Shown: positions 44,759 to 51,987 of the stretch, piece by piece
How positions within the stretch are numbered: the first letter of the stretch is position 1
Layout: each line of letters opens with the position of its first letter
The notes under the pieces: model-generated
Told to the model about the DNA's origin: nothing
The model's input: the letters and a program-made list of their open reading frames with translations, nothing else
Databases searched by the model: none
Program-made: the position numbers and the translations under genes
Source of the DNA: Wylensekiella montiformis
GTDB taxonomy: Bacteria > Bacillota > Negativicutes > Selenomonadales > Selenomonadaceae
Length of the DNA: 64,000 bases
Assembly (NCBI RefSeq): GCF_009697385.1
Contig: NZ_VUNL01000001.1
Span: 62,001 to 126,000 of the forward strand
Direction: 5' to 3'

Positions 44759-44983
44759 TCAGTTGAACTTTTCCATCAGAATTGCGTAGGCTTGGTAGCC
44801 AAGTTCCGTATCCGGTTCCATGTCCCATCCCCGTTCGTAGTGAAGGATTGTTTTGCCATTCGCCCGGCATTCCAGCTTGGAAATTCTGCCGCCGTCAATT
44901 CCGAATTCTGAACCTTCCTCGTAGTGCTTTACCCAATACTGAACCTTGGTGCCTTCAATCTCAATTTCGCCTTTGCTCCACAT
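44759..44983 (-). CDS. Small cargo-module protein, unknown function
   Basis: 74 residues (MWSKGEIEIEGTKVQYWVKHYEEGSEFGIDGGRISKLE...), small mixed alpha/beta domain with several Trp/Tyr; no family I can name with certainty. GGAGG lies 8 bases before the ATG. Its own 40-bp leader element (copy 2) is upstream, so it is part of the cargo regulon and separately transcribed from the large terminase. Confidence 0.65.
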   Translation of the reverse strand: MWSKGEIEIEGTKVQYWVKHYEEGSEFGIDGGRISKLECRANGKTILHYERGWDMEPDTELGYQAYAILMEKFN

Positions 44984-45020
44984 GGTTGCATCCTCCTTCG
45001 CTTGTCTGGTTGTTCCCTTT

Positions 45021-45060
45021 CGGTATGTGTATGTTCGCTCTAAACGAGGTTTATATCAAG
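45021..45060 (-). promoter_or_regulatory. 40-bp leader element, copy 2
   Basis: On the minus strand CTTGATAT then AGAGCGAACATACACATACCG at the end; it shares the last 21 positions with copy 1 except one base. It ends 37 bases before the start of the 44983 gene. Confidence 0.6.
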
Positions 45061-45078
45061 CGATTTTCGGATAACTCT

Positions 45079-45088
45079 TGTGTATACA
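45079..45088. promoter_or_regulatory. TGTGTATACA palindrome upstream of leader copy 2
   Basis: Same palindrome as at 43043, again exactly 18 bases upstream of the 40-bp element. Confidence 0.5.
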
Positions 45089-45090
45089 TT

Positions 45091-45552
45091 TCAGTCCGTA
45101 GGCCAGCTGTATTCGTAGGCATCGCCGAGGATATTCTCGTCAAAGCCGAATTTCAGATAAGCCCTGTCCAGCGTTTCAAGGTAGTGGCTGGATGGAATCC
45201 CCAGCTTGCGGTTCTCATGCATGATGTAAACCATCCCTTGGGTAATCCCACAGCGAATGCCATGCTCATCCGTTTTCACAACCTTAATGGTCTTTTTGTA
45301 GTAGAAAGTCGGAAAGCCCTCGTAGTGATCGAGGCTGTTCTCATCATCCTCCGTAATCTGCCACAGGAGCACCGGCACTTTCTGTCCCTTTTCCTTCTCG
45401 ATGGTGGCGTAGGCTCCGGTCTTGCTCCCCTTGAACATCAGCCGCCATCCTTCAATGATTCCTGTTCCTAAGAGCTTGGCCGTTGGGCATCTGAACGCCA
45501 TCTGGCCTAAATCCATGTTACTGCCGTAGGCAATGTAAATCCTGTTTTTCAT
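45091..45552 (-). CDS. Gamma-glutamylcyclotransferase (AIG2/GGCT-like)
   Basis: 153 residues with the family start IYIAYGSNMD (YGSN at 9-12) and the catalytic Glu78 in DHYEGFPTFY. GGCT enzymes cleave gamma-glutamyl amines, releasing 5-oxoproline and a free amine. It follows the amidoligase gene by 90 bases in the same direction, which fits a make-and-break pair acting on gamma-glutamyl-type amide bonds. AAGGAAGG precedes the ATG at 45552; 17 upstream codons in frame lack a better site. Confidence 0.85.
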   Translation of the reverse strand: MKNRIYIAYGSNMDLGQMAFRCPTAKLLGTGIIEGWRLMFKGSKTGAYATIEKEKGQKVPVLLWQITEDDENSLDHYEGFPTFYYKKTIKVVKTDEHGIRCGITQGMVYIMHENRKLGIPSSHYLETLDRAYLKFGFDENILGDAYEYSWPTD

Positions 45553-45605
45553 TTTCTTTGCCTTCCTTTCTGCCTCCGAAGGAACATCCCTTCTACCACC
45601 CAAAG

Positions 45606-45621
45606 CCCGCCGTGTGGCGGG
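45606..45621 (-). repeat. Stem-loop between amidoligase and cyclotransferase genes
   Basis: CCCGCC-GTGT-GGCGGG perfect hairpin flanked by AAAGCCC and GGGCTTT. No long T run follows on the minus strand, so it may be a processing or attenuating hairpin instead of a full terminator. Confidence 0.4.
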
Positions 45622-45642
45622 TCAGTGGGCTTTGTGGGGCTT

Positions 45643-46602
45643 TTAAGCCGAAGGGGTATTCCTGCCGAAGCGGAAAGCGGCATCGCCTTCAAGGTTCCTT
45701 GTGAGGATTTCCCTTGCGGTTGCGAATTCCTCACCAATGAATCCAAGGCGCATCAGCCAAGTCCGCATCGCAAATTTGGGGTTCTCCCGCTGTGGTTCTT
45801 TGGGGCTTGCGGTCTTTACCTCCTTTGCCATTTCGGAAAGGGCAAGGCAAAGCTGAATGTAGCTTTTAAGTTCGCCTGCGTGAATGCCGCCCTTTTTATC
45901 TGCCGTGGGGTTGGCAAATTGGAAAAGCCGAAACTCGATGGTTCCCTTGGTGAATGTGGCGTGAAGGTTTAGGCAATGATACCGGCTTTCGTTGTAGTGC
46001 TGATATCTGCCGTAGCTTGCGCCGTTTCCTTCGTACCAAATGTCTGCCAAGGCCTGCATGGTTTGTGGCTTTTTCTTGTTGAGCCGGTCGAGGAAGTTCC
46101 GGCTGACCGTCCGGCAATAGCGTCCAAGGCGGTTTTGGTCAAGCCTCATGGCGGCAATCAGCAGGCTTTCGTGGCTTGCCATGATGTTGGCAAGATTCCG
46201 CAAGGTTTGTGCCGTATGGTCGGCTTTGCCGATGTGAATGTGTACTCCGCACATGTGGCGGGGATTGCTTTTTGCTCCGGCGTGGCGAAGGTTGCGAAGA
46301 AGTTCCTGCAAGGTGGCGATGTCTTCGTAGTGCAGGATGGGCGTTACCAATTCGGTCTGTTCGTTGCCGGATTCAGCATCGATGCTGACATCCCTTTGGA
46401 ATTTCCATTCTCTGCCCTGTCCGTCCCATGCGCTCCAAGTGTAGTAACCGTTGCGGTCTGCCGTGTACTCGTAGCGTCCGGTGCCGAAGTAGTCGGCGGC
46501 AACCTTGGATGCCTTTTGGCGGCTGATGCTGTACATCTCAACCTCCACCCCAATGGTCTGTTTCTTCATGTTCTCAATCTGCTTGGCGGTATTCGCATTC
46601 AT
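45643..46602 (-). CDS. Amidoligase family (COOH-NH2 ligase) protein
   Basis: 319 residues matching the Amidoligase_2 family: GVEVEMYSISR at the N-terminus, RHMCGVHIHIGKA near 115-127, and RYHCLNLHATFTKGTIEFRLFQFANP near 205-230, which are the glutamine-synthetase-like Mg-ATP and carboxylate motifs. Members are predicted to form amide bonds between carboxyl and amino groups, with unknown natural substrates. The C-terminal about 40 residues (KFAMRTWLMRLGFIGEEF) are shared with the virulence-related protein upstream. GGGGATTTCAAA precedes the ATG. Confidence 0.88.
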   Translation of the reverse strand: MNANTAKQIENMKKQTIGVEVEMYSISRQKASKVAADYFGTGRYEYTADRNGYYTWSAWDGQGREWKFQRDVSIDAESGNEQTELVTPILHYEDIATLQELLRNLRHAGAKSNPRHMCGVHIHIGKADHTAQTLRNLANIMASHESLLIAAMRLDQNRLGRYCRTVSRNFLDRLNKKKPQTMQALADIWYEGNGASYGRYQHYNESRYHCLNLHATFTKGTIEFRLFQFANPTADKKGGIHAGELKSYIQLCLALSEMAKEVKTASPKEPQRENPKFAMRTWLMRLGFIGEEFATAREILTRNLEGDAAFRFGRNTPSA

Positions 46603-46642
46603 TTTGAAATCCCCTTTCTTCCTTGTGGTCTGCTGTGTTTTT

Positions 46643-46682
46643 CCTTACTGTATATATCACTCTAGTGAGAGAGATTATCCAG
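46643..46682 (-). promoter_or_regulatory. 40-bp leader element, copy 3
   Basis: Minus strand CTGGATAATC ... AGAGTGATATATACAGTAAGG, ending 40 bases before the amidoligase start. More diverged than copies 1 and 2 but alignable without gaps. Confidence 0.55.
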
Positions 46683-46690
46683 TTAATAAG

Positions 46691-46702
46691 TGTGTATACA
46701 CA
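46691..46702. promoter_or_regulatory. TGTGTATACACA palindrome upstream of leader copy 3
   Basis: A perfect 12-bp palindrome, 8 bases upstream of the 40-bp element, i.e. 10 bases (about one helical turn) closer than in copies 1 and 2. Confidence 0.5.
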
Positions 46703-46716
46703 GCGCACATGGGGGA

Positions 46717-46983
46717 TTATTTTCCATTGTCTTCCGGTCGATGTTTCAGCAGATAGAATTTGTCGAACGAGGGGATAAGGGACAGGGATGAGCCGTTGTC
46801 CCAACGGACCAAAATTGAGCCTGCATCATCCACGCCCCTTATCTCCCCAACGGTTCCTTCCGGCGGAGCCTGCGGTTCATCGTGCATTTCCACCAGCATC
46901 ACAATGCGCCCCGGAGGGTAGATGGAGCGCAGCCGCTCCACCTCCTCTCTGCTCGGGAATCCCATCCTGTTACCCTTGCTCAT
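46717..46983 (-). CDS. DUF4314 domain protein
   Basis: 88 residues: FPSREEVERLRSIYPPGRIVMLVEMHDEPQAPPEGTVGEIRGVDDAGSILVRWDNGSSLSLI is the compact SH3-like beta barrel of DUF4314, small proteins frequent in Firmicutes prophages and conjugative elements; function unknown. The ATG at 46983 overlaps the end of the upstream virulence-like gene by 14 bases, with GAAGGAGG 9-10 bases before it. Part of the amidoligase-containing block. Confidence 0.85.
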   Translation of the reverse strand: MSKGNRMGFPSREEVERLRSIYPPGRIVMLVEMHDEPQAPPEGTVGEIRGVDDAGSILVRWDNGSSLSLIPSFDKFYLLKHRPEDNGK

Positions 46984-47686
46984 GTTCAGCAACCTCCTTC
47001 TTTTTGCCGGACTTGAAGCTGGCGTTGCCCGAAAGGTTCGCCATAAGGATTTTCCTCGTTTCCTTATACTCGGCTCCAATCAGCCCAAGCCGCAGGAGGA
47101 AACAGCGGAAGGCGTATTTCTCGTTGTCCACCGCTTTGGCTTTTGCAGTCACCCGTTTCTGCGTTTTTGCCATCTCGCAGAGCTTGCTGATGAAGTCCTG
47201 CGTTGCCTTTGCCTTCTCCGGCGTTACTTCTCCCTTCAGCCAAGTAAACGTAATGTCGCTTTCCGTGAGTGTGTAAGTCGCTTCTTCGATGCCAAATGCC
47301 TTCTTGATAAGACTGCCCTTGCTCTCCAGCAGGTGGTCAAGATTTTCCAAGGTAGCATCCGTGAATGAATCCCTCGGCAAGCTAACGGAAAGGTTGTCTT
47401 CTGCAGGCTCCTGCTCCTCAATCGATTGCTTTTCCTCCGGCAAATCTTCATGGGCTTCGCAAGGAAAGCCTGCCTGTTCCAAGGCTTCAAGAACATCCTC
47501 TACCATCTTGCTGTCCGTGCGGTCGGCAAAAATCAAGGTGCCATCTTTGGTTATCTCGAAGTCTCCTACCTGGTAGGAAAAACTTGGTGCTCCAAGATAC
47601 TTGATTTCCCAGCCTTCCAAAGCCTCGCTGACTACCTTCACCATTTCCTTGCGGCGGTTACCGCTGACGTTGTACTTTACTTCCAT
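46970..47686 (-). CDS. Virulence-related prophage protein with amidoligase-shared tail
   Basis: 238 residues. The N-terminal 90 residues (MEVKYNVSGNRRKEMVKVVSEALEGWEIKYLGAP...) are the small domain found in proteins labelled virulence-related in Firmicutes mobile elements. The middle is acidic and low complexity, and the C-terminal segment (KYAFRCFLLRLGLIGAEYKETRKIL) matches the end of the amidoligase. Biochemical role unknown. The start is an ATG at 47686 with AGGAGG 8 bases upstream. It is co-transcribed with DUF4314. Confidence 0.7.
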   Translation of the reverse strand: MEVKYNVSGNRRKEMVKVVSEALEGWEIKYLGAPSFSYQVGDFEITKDGTLIFADRTDSKMVEDVLEALEQAGFPCEAHEDLPEEKQSIEEQEPAEDNLSVSLPRDSFTDATLENLDHLLESKGSLIKKAFGIEEATYTLTESDITFTWLKGEVTPEKAKATQDFISKLCEMAKTQKRVTAKAKAVDNEKYAFRCFLLRLGLIGAEYKETRKILMANLSGNASFKSGKKKEVAEHEQG

Positions 47687-47707
47687 TTTCAAAACCTCCT
47701 TTTCTCC

Positions 47708-47747
47708 AGGTAGTCACATATTCCCGTAAAGCGTAGGAAATAGCAAG
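47708..47747 (-). promoter_or_regulatory. 40-bp leader element, copy 4
   Basis: Minus strand CTTGCTATTTCCTACGCTTT then ACGGGAATATGTGACTACCT. It has the CTTGCTATTT and GGAATAT blocks of copy 1 but no TGTATACA palindrome upstream. It ends 21 bases before the start of the virulence-like gene. Confidence 0.5.
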
Positions 47748-47766
47748 TTATTTATGTCTTGTTTGG

Positions 47767-49491
47767 TCATTTTTCCTTAGCGAAGTGGGCAATGCCCATC
47801 ATTACATAGTAGACACAGGGAAGTGCTACTCCATTGCCCCACATCTTGTACTCGGCACTATCCGTATGGGGATTTGCCAGCCATTTGCGGATTTGGTTAT
47901 CGGTCTTTGACTTCTTGGTGGTTCCCATCACCTTGCGGTGGGTTTCAAAGACCTCACGCCAGAACTGCATTTCTTCCGCTGTGGGATTTTCCGTACCAAG
48001 GTCACTGCACCACCAATCCGGGAAGCCTTGGAGCCGACAACATTCCAAAGGTGTAAGCCTACGAACGATGAAACCTTTCTGTACAGCTCCGGGTCCTCTG
48101 GCCGTCATGGGTGGTTGCAGTTCTTCATCAAAGGATGGTGCGAATTTGGCATTGGCTCCGGCATTGAAAGCATCCCTGCCAATCCCGCAGCATACTGCCG
48201 TTGGGTCTTTGTAGTCCCTGGACATCAGCGTGGGAGATTTTTCTTTTTCCACCTGCGTGTAACAGCCTGTGGTCATGGCATAGGCTTCATCCTGCTGAAC
48301 GATAGCCAGGCCGCCCTGATTGGCATCCGGAGTATTGCCGGATGTATCTATGCAGCGGGAGATGTTGGTTTCGTAAATGTTGTGGCGAGCGTTCTTCGTT
48401 CCCTCAGAAGTCAGTCGTATATCTACGGTACTGACCACAGCGTTGAAATTATCTTTATCCGGCATCCGCTGCTGTCCTGCAGCATTGCTGGCGGTAATTG
48501 TTCCTGCTACCTCACTGCCATCCCAGAACTTTGTAACGAGTGGTTGATTGTTGCCACCTGTGCCATAGGTGCTGGCTACCGTTGGGGCAACCTCCAGCGG
48601 CCCCGTGTATCTGGAATCCATGCTATGGTTTTCATAAACTTGTGCCTGTTGAGTAGTTATGGTGGCAGGAACCACTCCAGCCCGAAGTGTCGGTGACTTC
48701 TCCTCCTCGTAGCCAATGCTGCGGCTCTTGGCTGAATGCTCCGTACAAAATCCTGCGCTTACGCATTGGCCTGCCGCTCCAAGGCCAGGCGCAAGTTTTC
48801 CGGCAAAGCCTTGCCACGAGCTAAAGCACGATGCAGAATTCCCGAGCAAGCTTTCGGTGTCAAATAATATTTTGGATGCACAACCGCCTGCAAAATCTGC
48901 GACAAGGTAGATCCTGCGCCGCCTTTGTGGAACTCCCCAACCTTGCGCGTCCATAACACGGTACGCAATGCTCCATCCATCTCCCATGAGAATGTCGGCA
49001 TAAGGCCAGCCAGTTTTTTCAGGCATAGGCACCGGGGGAGCCTGTGGTTCTTTGATGCGGACGATTTCCGTGAGGACACTTTGGAAGTCCCTCCCTCCGC
49101 TGCTGGAGAAGGCCCCGGTGACGTTCTCCCACACAATGAATCTTGGATATCTGCCATTTGTAGCATCCCTCATTTCTTTGATTACACGCACCGCCTCATA
49201 GAAAAGGCAGGACTGCTTTCCGTCCAGTCCTGCCCTCTTGCCGGCAATGCTCATATCGGTGCAAGGGGAGCCAAAGGTGATGATGTCCACCGGCTCGACC
49301 TTGCTGCCGTGTATCTGATTGATGTCTCCGTAATGCTTGACCATAGGCAGCCGTTTGGTTGTCACCCTAATCGGAAAAGGCTCCACTTCACTTGCCCATC
49401 TCGGTTCAATGCCAGCAAGGATTGCTCCCAACGGGAAACCTCCGCTGCCATCAAAGAGACTGCCCAATGTAAGTTTTTTCTGTTCTGTCAT
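47767..49491 (-). CDS. dcm: DNA (cytosine-5) methyltransferase
   Basis: 574 residues with the C5-methylase series: SLFDGSGGFPLGA (motif I), GSPCTDMS (IV, catalytic Cys about 77), VWENVTGAFSS (VI), VPQRRRRIYLVA (VIII), and GNGVALPCVYYV (X) at the end. A long target-recognition region of about 250 residues separates VIII and IX. No restriction endonuclease gene is adjacent, so it is probably an orphan methylase protecting the phage. The start overlaps the stop of the amidase by four bases. Confidence 0.92.
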   Translation of the reverse strand: MTEQKKLTLGSLFDGSGGFPLGAILAGIEPRWASEVEPFPIRVTTKRLPMVKHYGDINQIHGSKVEPVDIITFGSPCTDMSIAGKRAGLDGKQSCLFYEAVRVIKEMRDATNGRYPRFIVWENVTGAFSSSGGRDFQSVLTEIVRIKEPQAPPVPMPEKTGWPYADILMGDGWSIAYRVMDAQGWGVPQRRRRIYLVADFAGGCASKILFDTESLLGNSASCFSSWQGFAGKLAPGLGAAGQCVSAGFCTEHSAKSRSIGYEEEKSPTLRAGVVPATITTQQAQVYENHSMDSRYTGPLEVAPTVASTYGTGGNNQPLVTKFWDGSEVAGTITASNAAGQQRMPDKDNFNAVVSTVDIRLTSEGTKNARHNIYETNISRCIDTSGNTPDANQGGLAIVQQDEAYAMTTGCYTQVEKEKSPTLMSRDYKDPTAVCCGIGRDAFNAGANAKFAPSFDEELQPPMTARGPGAVQKGFIVRRLTPLECCRLQGFPDWWCSDLGTENPTAEEMQFWREVFETHRKVMGTTKKSKTDNQIRKWLANPHTDSAEYKMWGNGVALPCVYYVMMGIAHFAKEK

Positions 49492-50042
49492 TGATTCAAT
49501 GTCTCCTGCTCAAAATCCGTGATGCCCCTGGCAATAGCACGGGCGAACTCGTTCTGCTTTGTACGGAGCAGAACTTCATCTTCGGCATTATCGATGAAAG
49601 CCGTCTCTACCAGCACCGCTACGGCATCCGTATTCGAGAGTACATACAGACCGTTTTTGCCCGGTACTGCCCCCTTTACGCCACGGTCTGCTGTGCCCAA
49701 CGCATCCACAATCTGACGCTGAATGCACTCAGCAAGCTGTTTACCGTATTTGCTGGTATGGTAATGCCAAACCTCCGTCCCACAGGCTACGCCGTTAAAG
49801 GCATTGCAATGAATTGATACAAACACATCTGCGTCAATGTTGTTCGAGGCACAGACCACCTCATACAAATCATCCGACTGCAAATTGCCGGATACAGAAA
49901 CGCCGGCCTTGGTGAGATGCTTCTCTACAAGGTCGGCGATATTCTTGGCCACATCACATTCTCTAAGTCCCGTTCCACTATTGACGGCACCGGGGTCAGG
50001 GCAGCCACAAGGGGCATGCCCAGGATTCAGAAATACACGCAT
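49488..50042 (-). CDS. N-acetylmuramoyl-L-alanine amidase (Amidase_3)
   Basis: 184 residues: FLNPGHAPCGCPDPGA with zinc ligand His9, Glu28 in GLRECDV, His78 in VSIHCNA and the catalytic Glu146 in VETAFIDN. It cleaves the amide bond between MurNAc and L-alanine and could be the endolysin; it has no signal peptide or cell-wall-binding domain. It sits between two DNA methylases, 22 kb from the holin. GGAGG is 8 bases before the ATG. Confidence 0.9.
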   Translation of the reverse strand: MRVFLNPGHAPCGCPDPGAVNSGTGLRECDVAKNIADLVEKHLTKAGVSVSGNLQSDDLYEVVCASNNIDADVFVSIHCNAFNGVACGTEVWHYHTSKYGKQLAECIQRQIVDALGTADRGVKGAVPGKNGLYVLSNTDAVAVLVETAFIDNAEDEVLLRTKQNEFARAIARGITDFEQETLNQ

Positions 50043-50045
50043 AAG

Positions 50046-51305
50046 TCAGTCCTCCTTCGGTTTGGGAACATCGGCATAGGGAATCTTCTCCCCATCCCGT
50101 TCCACATACACATCTGCAAAACTTCCATCATGGGCAGCGGCATAACGCTGCACCGCAACATCCACAAACTTCGGCTCAAGTTCCACACCGTAACAGATAC
50201 GCCCCAACTGGTCGCAGGCTATAAGCGTTGAAGCCGAGCCAAGGAAGCCATCCAGCACCAGCCCATTTGTCTGGGTGCATTGCTTGATGAGATAAGCAAT
50301 CAAGGGAACCGGCTTGCTGGACGGATGACCGCAGCCATCTTCCTTCGAGTTTTTGATGCGGTCGAATTCAAATACTGTGGTCTGCTTCTGATTGCCATAC
50401 CAGGTGTGTTTGCCGTCCTTGCGCCAGCCCCAGATAATCGGCTCATGGATGTACTTCCAGTCGGTGCGCGTAAGCACTAGCCGGTTCTTCTTCCAAACCA
50501 ACCCTGCCCCAACTTTAAAGCCCGCATCTTCATAAGCGTCATGGAAGATGCGGGCTTTTGCCGTAGCGTAGAAAACATATATCGAGGCATCTTTTGCCAT
50601 GGCTTCATGGAAACAGCCGAAGGCTTTGGTCAGGAATTCGTATGCCTCCTTGTCGGAGAGGTCATCGTTCTTGATTTTGCCGGAGGTGCTTTCAAGATTC
50701 ACCATGTATGGCGGGTCGGTGCATACCAGATTTACCTGTTCATCACCGAGCAGACGCTGGTAGGTTTCCGGCAAGGTAGAATCACCACAGATAACCCGAT
50801 GCCTGCCTAAATACCACACATCTCCTGGCTTGGAGATACACGGCTTTTCCAGTTCCTCGTCCACATCGAAATCATCCTGTTTGGCATCGTCATTGGTTTC
50901 AAAAAGGTCAGCCAGTTCCTTTTCATCAAAGCCTGTCAGCCCTAAGTCAAAGTCCATGCCCTGCAAAGCTTCAATCTCGACACGGAGCATATCTTCATCC
51001 CATCCGGCATCCATGGCATAGCGGTTGTCGGCGAGGATGTAAGCCTTCTTTTGTGCTTCTGTGAGATAGTCCACAAACACACATGGCACTTCAGCAATAT
51101 GCTCTTCCTTTGCTGCCATCAGCCTGCCATGTCCGGCTATGACATTGAACTCCCTGTCGATGATGACCGGATTCACAAAGCCGAACTCCCGCAGTGATGA
51201 GCGTAGCTTGGTTATCTGCTCTTTGCTGTGCGTCCGGGCATTATTCACATAAGGCACTAACTTGTCGATAGGAATAAGCTGCATATCTGTAGTCGTTTTT
51301 CCCAA
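50046..51305 (-). CDS. ParB-nuclease/DNA methylase fusion
   Basis: About 419 residues. The N-terminal ParB-like domain (VPYVNNARTHSKEQITKLRSSLREFGFVNPVIID ... GHGRLMAAKE) is fused to an amino-methylase of the beta class: CTDPPYMVN (about 196-204) precedes FLGSASTLIAC near the C-terminus. Such proteins methylate adenine N6 or cytosine N4 on phage DNA. GGGAGG stands 8 bases before a TTG at 51305, which I take as start; a GTG at 51314 overlaps the ribosome site. Confidence 0.88.
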   Translation of the reverse strand: MGKTTTDMQLIPIDKLVPYVNNARTHSKEQITKLRSSLREFGFVNPVIIDREFNVIAGHGRLMAAKEEHIAEVPCVFVDYLTEAQKKAYILADNRYAMDAGWDEDMLRVEIEALQGMDFDLGLTGFDEKELADLFETNDDAKQDDFDVDEELEKPCISKPGDVWYLGRHRVICGDSTLPETYQRLLGDEQVNLVCTDPPYMVNLESTSGKIKNDDLSDKEAYEFLTKAFGCFHEAMAKDASIYVFYATAKARIFHDAYEDAGFKVGAGLVWKKNRLVLTRTDWKYIHEPIIWGWRKDGKHTWYGNQKQTTVFEFDRIKNSKEDGCGHPSSKPVPLIAYLIKQCTQTNGLVLDGFLGSASTLIACDQLGRICYGVELEPKFVDVAVQRYAAAHDGSFADVYVERDGEKIPYADVPKPKED

Positions 51306-51437
51306 TAAGTACACCTCCCATAATTAATCTGCGTCAAGCAGGATTTATATACTTTTCAGTCGAACCATATTCTCATGAGGTTTTGATGGATTCCCCCTTA
51401 TGGTATGCGCTGTGTAATTAGCCATAAGGGCGGTAAG

Positions 51438-51501
51438 AGGGCGTAGTTTCCAGCACAGCGGAGCGATTGAAAATCCGGAGTCATAACCGGTCGCCCTACC
51501 A
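51438..51501 (+). other. tRNA-like remnant
   Basis: A 64-base segment begins AGGGCG and ends CGCCCT-A-CCA, so both acceptor strands and a CCA end are present, with TTGAAAA (a Phe-type GAA anticodon loop) between them. It is too short for a full cloverleaf: the 5' half of the T arm is missing and the D and anticodon stems pair poorly. Probably a decayed tRNA or an unrelated structured sequence. The rest of 51306-51531 shows nothing else. Confidence 0.3.
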
Positions 51502-51531
51502 AATCCAAGATTTTAAACGAGGCTTATAGTT

Positions 51532-51984
51532 ATGTTAGAAAAACCCCATTGTGGTTGGAGTAGATTAACCCTTGGTGATAATAGTTGGCGTCTAAGCTAT
51601 GTTAATTGTGACCTCCCGATAGAATGGCTTCTTTCTGTTACCAGAGGATTAAGCGGAAATGAGGATTTCTATCTTTGGAATGATAAAGAAGGCTCTGATT
51701 TACACTGTAATATTCATGATGATTATTGCCAAATATATGATACTCTTGAAGAAAAAGAATATATTATTCCTGTTTCAAAAATCCAATTTTGCAAATGGCT
51801 TTTGATGGATATAGACAATTATTTTGGAGAATGGCTATCATGGGATGATAACAGTAGCTGGAATCCTGATATGCCTAGATTTAAAAGCCAAGAAGAAAAG
51901 GATAAATACTACAATGAACGAAGAGAAATATTAACTTTTCTTAGGAACAGGCTTGCGGAATTACTCAATGAGCTAGAGTCTTAA
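51532..51984 (+). CDS. Plus-strand cargo protein of unknown function
   Basis: 150 residues, rich in Trp, Asp and Tyr (LYLWNDKEGSDLHCNIHDD-like stretch; WLSWDDNSSWNPDMP near 105-120), acidic, with a helical C-terminus. I recognise no family; the size and aromatic/acidic bias recall small immunity proteins but this is only an impression. It is more AT-rich than the neighbours and runs against the packaging operon between small terminase and the ParB-methylase, with no clear ribosome site (AACGAGGC at -15). Its stop is 3 bases from the end of the small terminase gene. Confidence 0.6.
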   Translation: MLEKPHCGWSRLTLGDNSWRLSYVNCDLPIEWLLSVTRGLSGNEDFYLWNDKEGSDLHCNIHDDYCQIYDTLEEKEYIIPVSKIQFCKWLLMDIDNYFGEWLSWDDNSSWNPDMPRFKSQEEKDKYYNERREILTFLRNRLAELLNELES

Positions 51985-51987
51985 TTG

